Made by a program: the position numbers and the translations under genes. A stretch of DNA of 64,000 bases, from the NCBI RefSeq assembly GCF_030646925.1, contig NZ_JAUSKL010000067.1, forward strand, positions 52,141-116,140, in the 5' to 3' direction. This document shows positions 34,363 through 42,791 of the stretch, in pieces (positions within the stretch are counted from its first letter, which is position 1; each line of letters starts with the position of its first letter). The notes under the pieces are model-generated. The model was not told where the DNA came from. It ran no database searches and saw only the letters and a program-made list of their open reading frames with translations. The DNA comes from Candidatus Binatus sp. Its GTDB lineage: Bacteria; Desulfobacterota; Binatia; Binatales; Binataceae.

Positions 34363-35254
34363 CGTGACCTCCATTTTGAGTCCAGTTGAATTTCGGCGCC
34401 GGCCAGAGCGCGTCCCAGAGCGGAACGCACGCCGCCGCGATAAACAAAGCCCAAATGAGTCCGTTGGTGCGGTAGAAGCCGAACTGCCATGCGTATGCGA
34501 TCGCCGCGACCACTGCTGCGTGCGCGATTCGTCCGGCGCGGCTGTTGGGCGCCGTCATCGGATCGGAAATCATGAAGAACGCGAACAAGAGCAGCGCGCC
34601 GCTCGACAACTGATGCGTCCACACGCTCCAGCGCTGGCCGAGATACGCGACCCGAAGCGCGAGTGCGCCGAGATAGAATGCGAGAAACGCCCAACTGATA
34701 TCGGCGCGGCGCGCGCGCTGCGTCACCAGCATCCCGAGCACGACGACCCATCCTGCGATCGCAACGTCCTGTCCCCATTGGCCGGGCGAAACCCACGCGC
34801 CGGGAAGCAACTTGAGGGCGAAGATCACGCCGAAGGTCGCGGGATTGAACAGATGCTTTTCACGAAATCGGAAGATCGATTTGGATGAAATCGCGGCCGC
34901 GGCGGCGATCGGATGCACCAACAGATTGTCGGCGCGAAGCAGCAGCGAGAGGCTGAGCGAGGTGATGATCGCGCTACGGAGCGAGCGCGGCTTATTGGGC
35001 GTCAGCGGCCAGCAGGCCCACTGCGTCGCGAGGGCGGCGGCGAAGGTCAGAATCGCTTGCGTAGGGCGGAGGCTGAAATCGCGGAACCAGGCGCCGATCG
35101 CGAGCAGGATCCCGAGCGCAAAAATCTGGAACAGCCGCGGATCGGAGAATGCACCGCGAACGGCTGATACGATCGCGCCCGTGCGTGCTGTGCCCGCCCT
35201 GATCGCGCTGGCTCGAATCGCGCTCGCCTGAATCGCCGCGGATACCTGGTCCAT
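34286..35254 (-). CDS. RnfD/NqrB-like membrane protein
   Basis: 322 residues with about eight hydrophobic spans. The block FFMISDPMTAPNSRAGR resembles the RnfD/NqrB segment that carries covalently bound FMN in true RnfD, with Thr a possible site. HLFNPATFGV also fits the family. Other Rnf subunits are absent, so this is a stand-alone homologue, not an Rnf complex. ATG has GAGAGGGA upstream. The last 77 nt overlap the beginning of the DUF2330 gene, and that gene's ribosome site lies inside this coding region, so the two are tightly coupled. Confidence 0.75.
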   Translation of the reverse strand: MDQVSAAIQASAIRASAIRAGTARTGAIVSAVRGAFSDPRLFQIFALGILLAIGAWFRDFSLRPTQAILTFAAALATQWACWPLTPNKPRSLRSAIITSLSLSLLLRADNLLVHPIAAAAAISSKSIFRFREKHLFNPATFGVIFALKLLPGAWVSPGQWGQDVAIAGWVVVLGMLVTQRARRADISWAFLAFYLGALALRVAYLGQRWSVWTHQLSSGALLLFAFFMISDPMTAPNSRAGRIAHAAVVAAIAYAWQFGFYRTNGLIWALFIAAACVPLWDALWPAPKFNWTQNGGHDETNSVSTIDARDADVRRDRARQAA

Positions 35255-35320
35255 CGAGTCGTCCCTCTCGACTCTTTGAACGGCGCGGGCGAATTTTCTT
35301 GCACGAAAAGATCGGGCGGT

Positions 35321-36577
35321 TTATTGCGGACGCCAGGTGGCGCCGCCGTCGGCGGTGGCGAAATTCTTGCCGCTGACGGTGGTGATGCTCGCGCGATCGG
35401 CGCTGCTGGCGGTGATTTGAGTGATGTCGTCGCTAGTCGGCGACGCGATTTTCCGCCAATTCGCGCCGCCATCGGTCGTGCGTAGAATCGTCCCGGCACG
35501 GCCGCCGATCCAGCACACATCTCTGGAAGTTGCTGCGCCGGCGAGAAGGTCTGCGGACACGCCGCTGTTCTGCGCGACGTATTCGCCGCCGGTCACGCTT
35601 CGCGCAATCTTTCCTTTCGGCCCGATTTCCCAGACCGCACCCTCAACAGAGACGACCGCGTTGAATCCCGGATCGGTTGGACGCACGGGATACGCGAAGC
35701 TGCTGCTGGCCGTTCCGCGTTCAGCAAACGCGCTGGCTGCGCCTGCGGATGCCGATCCTGCTGAACCCGCGGCAACTCCCAACGAATTGTCGGGTAACGG
35801 CGAACTTGACGGAGCCTTGGCAGCCGCCGTATCCGTGCGCATCGCGAGCGCGCCTCCAGAGGACGGCGCCGCTTCGCCGGATGCTTCCGCTTCAGTGCCG
35901 GCGAGTGTTTGGGTTTCCGGTTCTGCCGCGGCTTCAGCGCGCATCGCGCGTTTTTCAGCGAACGCCTCTGTCCGCGCTCTCGCCGATCCGGCGAACGTAT
36001 CGCGACTCTTTTCTTTGGCGAGCGGCTTCGCCTGATCAGCGAGCGGCGCGCTTCGTTCTTCCATTGCTGGCGCGCGCTTGGGTTCGTTCAGCGCCAACTC
36101 ACCGACGGCGGGCGCGGCGGGAGCTTCATTTGGCGGAGCGGTCTGCGATGAAGCGAGCGATTCCGTGACGGGCGCATTCGCCGCTGCCTCCGGCTTCGAC
36201 ATCGCGACGAGTTGCTGCCGCTCGAATTGGTTTTCGGTGTTGCGTGTGAACCTGATCGCGATCAGGATCGCCGCCGCCGCTGCCAGCGCGGGAATCGCGA
36301 TACGCAATCCGCGAAGCCATGCGACTGGCGATCGCTTCGCAGCCTCGACGATTCCGGAATCGGCGCGCGCAATCGAGGCGAGATTCATCTGGCATCGCGC
36401 GCAGTCGGCGAAATGTTGCTCGAGATGCTCGCGCTCCGACGACGACATTGAACGATCGTAGTATGCAGCGATCACGCCGGCGTCGGGGCAGTCCGAAGTC
36501 GCGTCGCCGGGCGATTCGCGCATCGTGCGCCGCAAAATCGCGTCGAGGGGCGGGTTGTTTTTGTCCGAGGAATTCAA
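35321..36577 (-). CDS. Anti-sigma factor: zinc-finger, one span, C-terminal YCF48-like domain
   Basis: 418 residues from TTG 36577. N-terminal zf-HC2 region holds Cys30, His55, Cys59 and Cys62 (HFADCARC), the ZAS zinc-binding anti-sigma signature. One membrane span lies at about 89-108. A low-complexity Ala/Ser/Glu linker follows. The last 100 residues have two BNR/YCF48-type motifs (TTDGGANWRKI, ATADGGATWRP) of a beta-propeller blade type. It lies just after a sigma factor gene, so it probably holds that sigma factor at the membrane and lets it go when the outer domain senses something. The external propeller is unusual for an anti-sigma factor. Confidence 0.78.
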   Translation of the reverse strand: MNSSDKNNPPLDAILRRTMRESPGDATSDCPDAGVIAAYYDRSMSSSEREHLEQHFADCARCQMNLASIARADSGIVEAAKRSPVAWLRGLRIAIPALAAAAAILIAIRFTRNTENQFERQQLVAMSKPEAAANAPVTESLASSQTAPPNEAPAAPAVGELALNEPKRAPAMEERSAPLADQAKPLAKEKSRDTFAGSARARTEAFAEKRAMRAEAAAEPETQTLAGTEAEASGEAAPSSGGALAMRTDTAAAKAPSSSPLPDNSLGVAAGSAGSASAGAASAFAERGTASSSFAYPVRPTDPGFNAVVSVEGAVWEIGPKGKIARSVTGGEYVAQNSGVSADLLAGAATSRDVCWIGGRAGTILRTTDGGANWRKIASPTSDDITQITASSADRASITTVSGKNFATADGGATWRPQ

Positions 36578-36663
36578 CTTCTCTTTCGCCGTCTCTATTT
36601 GAACGAATGAGTCATCGAAAATTGCGCACGACGACTGAAAGAATCCGGTTTAGGCTTTTCATT

Positions 36664-37524
36664 TTAGCGAGCCTCGGGCAGCGCGCGGCCAAGATCGATT
36701 GGCAAATCACCCGCAGCGTAATCATAACACAGCCGAATTTGCTCCTGATCCAGGCCGTTTTGAGTTTTGAGTTGCGCCTCAATTTCGCGCTTGAGAGCGT
36801 CGCGCGAGCGCGCAAGCTGGCGCGAGACAGTGGATTCATGCTCGTTCATCAGGCGGCCGATTTCGTTCAGCGAAAGCGCGTGGCGATAGTAGTACCCAAG
36901 CCGCATCCGCTCGCGCGGCGCAAGCAACTTGAGCGCGATCGCGAGCGCCGCACCGAGCATCTGCACGTAGCGTGCGCGTTCGGGCTCGGATTGGTCGTCG
37001 TCGCGACTCGCATCGGCGGGTGGATTCGCGCCGTCGGCGAATTGCTCGAGGCGGCTCGTGGAGCGGACGTAATCGACGTGACGCTGCGCCAGCACGGCGC
37101 GCAGCCAGGTCAGAATCGAGCTGCGGCCGTGGAAATAATCGAGCATCGAGCGACGCGCGCCGTCACGCACCTGGAGTCCGTAGAGATCGGCCCACAACGA
37201 ATCGGCTAGTTCGCGGCCGCGGTCATCGTCGCGGGTGATCGCGCGCGCCGCTGAATAAAGCGACGGACGAAGTTTCGTGATGACATGTTCCCACGCGCCG
37301 GCATGACCGGCTTTGCAGGCGAGCGCGAGTGCGAGATCTTCACCGTGCAGAGCATCGAGCAACGCCGCGATCGCCAAATCGCCGGATGCTCCCGCTGAGC
37401 GCGTCGCACGATGCGCCGCCTCGAATAGCAAATCCTGAGTTACGTTCCAGCGCTCCGCTCGGGATTGATTGTAGAGTCGGGCGAGCGCTCGAGCATACCT
37501 GGCTGCGAACTCTGGCGGCGCCAT
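36664..37524 (-). CDS. Sigma-70 family RNA polymerase sigma factor (ECF-like)
   Basis: 286 residues from ATG 37524. A long N-terminal extension (1-100) has no clear match. Region 2 covers about 105-160 (SSILTWLRAVLAQRHVDYVRS), and region 4 is a helix-turn-helix near 230-260 (LSLNEIGRLMNEHESTVSRQLARSRDAL). The extra N-terminal part and a C-terminal tail make it longer than a minimal ECF factor. The anti-sigma gene follows in the same direction with 86 nt between. Targets are unknown; autoregulation of this pair is likely by analogy. Confidence 0.82.
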   Translation of the reverse strand: MAPPEFAARYARALARLYNQSRAERWNVTQDLLFEAAHRATRSAGASGDLAIAALLDALHGEDLALALACKAGHAGAWEHVITKLRPSLYSAARAITRDDDRGRELADSLWADLYGLQVRDGARRSMLDYFHGRSSILTWLRAVLAQRHVDYVRSTSRLEQFADGANPPADASRDDDQSEPERARYVQMLGAALAIALKLLAPRERMRLGYYYRHALSLNEIGRLMNEHESTVSRQLARSRDALKREIEAQLKTQNGLDQEQIRLCYDYAAGDLPIDLGRALPEAR

Positions 37525-37543
37525 GCCCACGGATTTGAACAAA

Positions 37544-38083
37544 CTATTTCGCGGAGAAGTGGCGCAGGGTCTCGGCGTGGCGATCGACCAGCGCGTCGCA
37601 TCGCGCGAGCAGGGCTGGGTCATGCGAATGCCGCTCGATCATGTAGCTCAATTCGCCGAGATCGTGGACCAGCAAGCGCAGGCATCGCTCGTATTCATCG
37701 GGCGCCTGCAACGCCTTCAGCAGATCGGACACCAAATCCTCGAGTTCGGTCTCCTCGACTTCGAGCGCGATTTCCAGCGCCCGTTCGAGCGGGATTCCCG
37801 GCGCCGCGTCGCGCTGCGCTTTTTCGAGCAGCGCGCGGAGCCGCAAAATGGTCCCATCTTCGAGCGAGATCGGACTCGCGTTGTCGAGCATCGATTCCTG
37901 GTAGAGCACCGTCGTCACCAGCTCGAGCGCGCCGACGTGGCGGGCTTCATCGCGCGCCATCGCGAACCAGAAATCCTGCAGCACGCGATCGTGCGCGAAA
38001 GTTTTGGCGAATCGCACATAGAGCGCCATGCTCTGTTTTTCCAGAGCGATCGTGGCGTCGAGAACTTCACGCGTAGTCGGCAT
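37544..38083 (-). CDS. Ferritin-like/rubrerythrin-type diiron protein
   Basis: 179 residues forming four long helices. Glutamate/histidine motifs for a diiron site are present: LEKQS (first helix), DEARHV (second), VEETELE (third) and the MIERH/LGELSY region (fourth). No rubredoxin Cys4 domain is present, so this is an erythrin-like, not full, rubrerythrin. Likely roles are peroxide handling or iron redox, inferred from fold. It is 19 nt from the sigma factor start, so it may be co-transcribed and controlled by that factor. Confidence 0.8.
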   Translation of the reverse strand: MPTTREVLDATIALEKQSMALYVRFAKTFAHDRVLQDFWFAMARDEARHVGALELVTTVLYQESMLDNASPISLEDGTILRLRALLEKAQRDAAPGIPLERALEIALEVEETELEDLVSDLLKALQAPDEYERCLRLLVHDLGELSYMIERHSHDPALLARCDALVDRHAETLRHFSAK

Positions 38084-38179
38084 CGCGCTTCGATAATAGT
38101 AGCGCGCGCGCCGCCCCGTAAAGCGCGAAGGCCCGACCGCATCGCGATCGAGCCTCCGCTTCGAGCAATTTCAATTGTC

Positions 38180-39739
38180 TTACTTCGCCAATTCGGTCGC
38201 CCGCGTCTCCCTGATGACGATCACGCGGATTTGTCCCGGATAGGTCATGTCGGCTTCGATTTTGCGCGCCACTTCGCGCGCCAGCATCGAGGTGTCTTCG
38301 TCCGAGACCTGGGTCGGTTCGACGATCACCCGCATCTCGCGGCCGGCCTGCACCGCAAAACACTTCTCGACCCCTTTGAACGATTTCGCGATCGCCTCAA
38401 GATCCTCGAGACGCTTGACGTAACTCTCGAGCACCTCGCGCCGCGCACCCGGACGCGCACCCGAGAGCGCATCGGCCGCATCGACCAGCGGCGCGAGAAT
38501 CGTTTCGGCTTTCACTTCCTCATGATGCGCCGCGATCGCGTTGACGATCTTCGCCGATTCGCCGTACTTGCGCGCGATTTCGCCGCCGATTAGCGCGTGC
38601 GACCCCTCGACTTCATGGGTCAGCGCCTTGCCGATATCGTGCAGCAGCGCCGCGCGGCGCGCCTGCTTTTCATTGAGTCCCAGTTCTGCCGCCATCGAGC
38701 CGCAGATAAACGCCGCTTCGATCGAATGCATCAGAACGTTCTGCGCGTAGCTGTATCGATACTTGAGCATCCCGAGCAGCTTGACCAACTCCGGATGAAT
38801 CCCGTGCACGCCGACCTCGATAATCGCGCGCTGGCCGGCCTCGCGGATCGATTCCTCGACCTCCTGCTCCGCCTTGCGCACGACTTCCTCGATCCGTCCC
38901 GGATGGATCCGGCCGTCGGAGATCAATCGCTCGAGCGCGACGCGCGCGATCTCGCGGCGAATCGGATTGTGGCATGAGATAACGACCGCCTCCGGCGTGT
39001 CGTCGATTATGATATCGACCCCGGTCGCCGCCTCGATCGCGCGGATATTGCGGCCTTCGCGCCCGATTATTCGGCCCTTCATTTCGTCGTTGGGCAGCGA
39101 GAGCACCGACACCGTGCGCTCCGCGACGAACTCGCCCGCCAGCCGCTCGATCGCGATCGACACGATTCGTTTCGCGCGCCGATCGGCCTCTTCGCGCGCT
39201 TCTTCCTCGACGATTCGAATATGCTTGGACGCTTCGGTGCGCGCCTGTCCGATCATCTCCTCCATCAACGAGCGCTTCGCTTCTTCGCGCGTGAGTCCGG
39301 CGACGGCTTCGAGCTTGCCGCGTGCTTCGTCGATCAGCGCCTGCTGTTGTTCTTCCTTTTCGGTGAGACTTTTCTCGCGCGAGCGAAGGCTCTGATCGCG
39401 CCGATTAAGGTCGGCCTCCCGGCGCTCGAATGCTTCCTGGCGTTTTTCGAAACTCTCTTCGCGAGTTTCGAGCTTGGCTTCGATCGCCGTGATTTCGCGC
39501 CGCCGTTCGCGGATCTCGCGTTCCGCTTCGGCGCGCGCGCCGACGAGCAGGTCTTTGGCCTTTAGTTCAGCCTCCTTGAGTAACAGTTCGCTGCGGGTTT
39601 TTGCCTCCTTGGTTATGCCCTCGATTTCGGCGTGCGCGGCCTCCAGGTTAACGGCGTCCTTGCGCTGGTTCGTTATCCCCCAAAAATATAAGACCACGCC
39701 ACCAATTATGATTCCCAGGATTAAGGTGAGTAGAGCCAC
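38180..39739 (-). CDS. rny: Ribonuclease Y
   Basis: 519 residues from a GTG with perfect AAGGAGGT eight bases upstream. One N-terminal membrane span (2-20), a long coiled coil (about 25-165), a KH domain (about 205-270, IIGREGRNIRAIEAATG) and an HD domain with the HDIGKALTHE metal-binding motif complete the standard order. It is the membrane-bound endonuclease that starts mRNA decay in Gram-positive and some other bacteria. The window also has an RNase E/G gene, so both systems may coexist. The start lies inside the end of the FTHF ligase gene. Confidence 0.97.
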   Translation of the reverse strand: MALLTLILGIIIGGVVLYFWGITNQRKDAVNLEAAHAEIEGITKEAKTRSELLLKEAELKAKDLLVGARAEAEREIRERRREITAIEAKLETREESFEKRQEAFERREADLNRRDQSLRSREKSLTEKEEQQQALIDEARGKLEAVAGLTREEAKRSLMEEMIGQARTEASKHIRIVEEEAREEADRRAKRIVSIAIERLAGEFVAERTVSVLSLPNDEMKGRIIGREGRNIRAIEAATGVDIIIDDTPEAVVISCHNPIRREIARVALERLISDGRIHPGRIEEVVRKAEQEVEESIREAGQRAIIEVGVHGIHPELVKLLGMLKYRYSYAQNVLMHSIEAAFICGSMAAELGLNEKQARRAALLHDIGKALTHEVEGSHALIGGEIARKYGESAKIVNAIAAHHEEVKAETILAPLVDAADALSGARPGARREVLESYVKRLEDLEAIAKSFKGVEKCFAVQAGREMRVIVEPTQVSDEDTSMLAREVARKIEADMTYPGQIRVIVIRETRATELAK

Positions 39740-40379
39740 CCGGGTGTACCTCCTTCGTCCGCGCCTCGCGAGCCGGCAGTGGCGTTTCGCCGGCGCGATG
39801 AACAGCGGACTCGGTCACGATGATGTTGAGCCGCCGGTCGAACTCCGTTTCGGGAATTCGATCGAGCAGCTGGAATGAATAAGCGAGTCCCACGCCGATC
39901 GCTTCCGCGCCGAACTGGCCGAGGAAACGATCGTAATAGCCCCCGCCCCTGCCGAGGCGCTGACCTTCGAGTCCGAAGGCCACGCCGGGAACGCAAATCA
40001 CGATGCTGGAAAACTTCTGTCGATCGAGCCGCTCCGCCGATTCGGGCGGCGCGATGATTCCGAGCGCATCAGGTTGAAGATCGCTGCGATCGCGGACCCG
40101 GCCCGCAACGATCGTCCTGACCGATCGATCACGCGGGTCCGTTTTGATCCGCGGATAGAAGACGGCGCGCCCCGACGCGATCGCGTCGGCGAAGATCGCA
40201 TCGGTGGCGACTTCGTTGCCCTTCGACGCATACAGCACGACCGCCCCGGCGCCGCGATACTCGGCGCTCGCGATCACTTCGCGCTGAATGCACAGCGACA
40301 TCGCCGCGGCGCGCTCGACTGAAAGCGCATCGCGGCAATCGCGTAGTATTGCTCGTAGCTTTTTCTTGTCGTCCGCCAC
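39648..40379 (-). CDS. 5-formyltetrahydrofolate cyclo-ligase
   Basis: 243 residues from GTG 40379 (MADDKKKLRAILRDCRDALS). The nucleotide-binding GRGGGYYDR motif is at 143-151 and the ATP region VPGVAFGLEGQRLG precedes it. The enzyme turns 5-formyl-THF into methenyl-THF. About 30 C-terminal residues are encoded in the region that also carries the rny ribosome site and start; this 92-nt overlap may tie the two. In many proteobacteria this gene follows zapA and the 6S RNA gene, as it does here. Confidence 0.93.
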   Translation of the reverse strand: MADDKKKLRAILRDCRDALSVERAAAMSLCIQREVIASAEYRGAGAVVLYASKGNEVATDAIFADAIASGRAVFYPRIKTDPRDRSVRTIVAGRVRDRSDLQPDALGIIAPPESAERLDRQKFSSIVICVPGVAFGLEGQRLGRGGGYYDRFLGQFGAEAIGVGLAYSFQLLDRIPETEFDRRLNIIVTESAVHRAGETPLPAREARTKEVHPGGSTHLNPGNHNWWRGLIFLGDNEPAQGRR

Positions 40380-40420
40380 AGTCTTACGCCATGGCGGGAG
40401 CGGGTTAACTCTTCATTGAT

Positions 40421-40438
40421 CGCACGCCTCGGCGTGCG
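40421..40438 (-). terminator. Hairpin downstream of the 6S-like RNA
   Basis: CGCACGC and GCGTGCG are exact complements separated by CTCG, so a 7-bp stem with 4-nt loop forms. It lacks a T-run, so it may be a processing or pausing structure. Confidence 0.35.
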
Positions 40439-40440
40439 CT

Positions 40441-40600
40441 CGTCGTTCTCGATCCGGCTGACAGCCGGCCTGTCGCTGCGAAGTATCGCTCATGATGCCG
40501 AAAATTTCGCTGCTCGTCGCCCATCGATGCGGCTCAAGTATTTCGCACGGCCCGTTGCATGGATGCACCGCGTTTAGGCCTGTTCCGAGATTCAAATTTT
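40441..40600 (-). ncRNA. ssrS: Candidate 6S RNA (SsrS) between zapA and FTHF ligase
   Basis: The zapA to FTHF-ligase spacer holds the 6S RNA gene in many proteobacteria. On the minus strand, TCTCG (to 40590) pairs with CGAGA (40447-40451), ACA with TGT and GGCCT with AGGCC, forming a broken closing stem. Within, GCGAA/TTCGC and GCCG/CGGC make an inner stem, leaving a central bubble. The segment CAACGGGCC and CTTGAGCCG resembles known 6S sequences. A following hairpin (40421-40438) could end it. Call rests on position, fold and short motifs, with no covariance search. Confidence 0.5.
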
Positions 40601-40646
40601 CCCGCCCCCGTCGCAAGCAAATCCGACCCGGCTGCCGCGCTCTGCT

Positions 40647-40925
40647 TCACGATGGATCCCCATCGATCGCCGCGGACAGCCGTTTATTCATCGCCTCGAT
40701 TCGATCCATCAACTCCTGATGCTCCCGGCGCAGATGCTCGAGTTCGTCGGCGAAATTTAACGCAGCAAGGATTACCAGATTGATCGAACTCACGGTCTGG
40801 GTCCCTGCGCGGATAGCCTTGATACGTTCGTCCACCGTCTCGGCCACGGACTTTACCCACTCATCGCCCGCATCGCTGGCGACCACCAGGCTTTGGCCCA
40901 TGATCTGGACGTTAACGCCTTTCAT
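40647..40925 (-). CDS. zapA: Cell division protein ZapA
   Basis: 92 residues. VNVQIMGQSLVVASD is the ZapA N-terminal fold, then a helix with VDERIKAIRAGTQTVSS and a C-terminal coiled coil (LRREHQELMDRIEAMNK). ZapA bundles FtsZ filaments at the ring. It lies 2 nt after the zapB-like gene and upstream of the 6S-like RNA and FTHF ligase, the same order as in E. coli. Confidence 0.92.
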   Translation of the reverse strand: MKGVNVQIMGQSLVVASDAGDEWVKSVAETVDERIKAIRAGTQTVSSINLVILAALNFADELEHLRREHQELMDRIEAMNKRLSAAIDGDPS

Positions 40926-40927
40926 CT

Positions 40928-41176
40928 TCAGCCGAGATCGATACCGTCGAAACGCGACAGGATTTTTTCGATCCTCGTGCGGACTTCGTTGCGTTCGCTT
41001 TCCTGCGCCGCGCGCTCGGCGCTAAGTTGCTTCACTTGCGCGGCGGCTTCGGCATAGCGTTTCTCAGTCTCGGCCAGCCGCTGCGATAATTGCTCATTCT
41101 CCTTGCGCAACTGGCTCATTTTGGCCACAGAGGCCTGGATACGTTCATCGAGCTGTTTCAGGACGTCGGTCGCCAT
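40928..41176 (-). CDS. ZapB-like coiled-coil protein
   Basis: 82 residues, almost wholly coiled coil with heptad repeats (LRKENEQLSQRLAETEKRY). Its size, composition and position directly before zapA match ZapB-type division proteins. Sequence in such proteins is poorly conserved, so the name rests on context. It ends in FDGIDLG. It follows ftsY at 46 nt. Confidence 0.75.
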   Translation of the reverse strand: MATDVLKQLDERIQASVAKMSQLRKENEQLSQRLAETEKRYAEAAAQVKQLSAERAAQESERNEVRTRIEKILSRFDGIDLG

Positions 41177-41222
41177 TAGTCGAAAACTTCTACCTTTAGT
41201 TTAATTTTGCTAATGCAAGGAA

Positions 41223-42488
41223 TCAAGCGGCATATGATCCGCTGGTACTCTGCTCTCCCGCCTCGTCGGTTGCAAACAACGCCGCGACAAATTCCGGCCC
41301 GTCAAACTCGCGCAAGTCCTCCAGGCGTTCTCCCAACCCAACATAGCGCACTGGAATCTTAAGCCGCTCCGCGATTCCCACCACCACGCCACCCTTGGCG
41401 GTGCTGTCGAGCTTCGCCAAAACTACGCCCGTGAGTTTCACTGCGTCGCCAAAAATTTTCGCCTGGCTGATCGCGTTCTGGCCGGTGTTCGCGTCGAGCA
41501 CCAGCCACGTCTCGTGCGGAGCGCCGGGCAGTTCGCGCCCGACGACGCGCGCGATCTTCTTGAGTTCCTCCATCAGGTTGACCTTCGTCTGCAATCGGCC
41601 GGCGGTATCGATCAGCAGCGCACCGCTTTTCCGCGCAACTGCCGCCTTGACCGCGTCGAACGCGACCGCGGCGGGGTCCGACCCTTGCGACTGTTTGATC
41701 ATCTCTGCGCCGGCGCGATCGCACCATACCTGCAATTGCTCGATCGCGGCGGCGCGGAACGTATCGGCGGCGGCGACGACCACGCTGCCGCGCTTCTGTT
41801 TCAGCAGCATCGCGAGTTTCGCGACGGTCGTGGTTTTGCCGACTCCGTTCACCCCGACCAGCATGATCACCAGCGGCGCTTCGCCGGGGTCCGCGGGCTT
41901 GCACTCCGCCGACGCGAGGATCGCGGCGATTTCGGCCTTCAGCGCGTCGCGAATCACGTCGGGACGGGCATCGTTGCCGAGCTTGGCGCGCACGCCCGCG
42001 GCAATCTTCATGCTCGCCTCGACGCCAACGTCAGCGGCGATCAGCGCTTCTTCGAGTCCTTCGTAGATTTCATCGAGCTTCGCACTGCCCGTCAGCGCGG
42101 CGCGGATGCGCGAGAGAAAATTCTCGCGCGTCTTGCGAAGCCCGAGTCCGATTCGCACTGGCTCGCGCACAACTTCAGGTTTTTCGGCGATCGCGGGCGC
42201 AGGTTTTACCGCGACTGGCGGAGCGGCGGGACGAGCCGGTTCCTCGACGCGTTCGACGGTCGGCGCCGGCGCGATTTCCTCGATACGCTCGCTCGGCGCC
42301 TCCCGCGGCGCGGCGATTATCTCAGTGATTTGTTCATCGGCGATCGGCGCGGCTATCTCGCTCTCGATTTCTGGCCGCGACGGAAGAGCTTTGCGCAGAC
42401 TCCATTGAATCAGGACGCCGATAAAAATAAACGCGACCGCCGAGGCGCCGGCGATCGTGAGCAGAAGGCTGATATAGAGCGGAAGCAC
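41223..42488 (-). CDS. ftsY: SRP receptor FtsY with N-terminal membrane span
   Basis: 421 residues from a GTG with GGGA at -12; the longer frame reads unlikely sequence from the intergenic spacer. A membrane span (3-29) anchors it, followed by an acidic Pro/Ala/Glu-rich A domain (30-115). The NG domain has GVNGVGKT (212-219), AADTFRAAA, DTAGR and TKLDSTAKGG. It receives ribosome-nascent-chain-SRP complexes at the membrane. E. coli FtsY has no true span, so the N-terminal anchor is a lineage feature. It heads the ftsY-zapB-zapA cluster. Confidence 0.95.
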   Translation of the reverse strand: MLPLYISLLLTIAGASAVAFIFIGVLIQWSLRKALPSRPEIESEIAAPIADEQITEIIAAPREAPSERIEEIAPAPTVERVEEPARPAAPPVAVKPAPAIAEKPEVVREPVRIGLGLRKTRENFLSRIRAALTGSAKLDEIYEGLEEALIAADVGVEASMKIAAGVRAKLGNDARPDVIRDALKAEIAAILASAECKPADPGEAPLVIMLVGVNGVGKTTTVAKLAMLLKQKRGSVVVAAADTFRAAAIEQLQVWCDRAGAEMIKQSQGSDPAAVAFDAVKAAVARKSGALLIDTAGRLQTKVNLMEELKKIARVVGRELPGAPHETWLVLDANTGQNAISQAKIFGDAVKLTGVVLAKLDSTAKGGVVVGIAERLKIPVRYVGLGERLEDLREFDGPEFVAALFATDEAGEQSTSGSYAA

Positions 42489-42791
42489 GTGATAAATCCC
42501 AGCGGAAAATCTGAAGTATTTTGATTGTGGTTCGACCAGCAGAATAACAGTCAAGGCAGGAATCGGAAACCGCCCGCCGGAAGTCGCCCGTGACGCCTTA
42601 CCCTTTCCTCTATTAACAGGCCGAAGGCCGCATCTTCTCCTAGAGCGATTCGGCCCTGCGGCCCGAACTCGGCTTCGCGTCGCCACGGGAAGCCCGAAAC
42701 CTCGTGAGGTTTCGGATCTCTTCTCCTGTGACATATCGCGCGGCGCCTGCTACAACCTAACGGCATCCGCGATCGCGAATGGAGCCATCGT
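42489..42791. other. Divergent intergenic region with nested hairpins
   Basis: About 300 bp between ftsY and the SDR gene, holding their promoters. A perfect hairpin CCGAAACCTC-GT-GAGGTTTCGG sits at 42694-42715. Further left, GGCCGAA (42619-42625) can pair with TTCGGCC (42649-42655), and GGCCGCA (42626-42632) with TGCGGCC (42657-42663). The order A-B-A'-B' means the two pairings either exclude one another or form a pseudoknot. No gene is visible. Confidence 0.5.

Noticed and set aside
34286..35254. Rnf electron-transport complex
   Set aside because: Only an RnfD-like gene is here; no RnfA, B, C, E or G.
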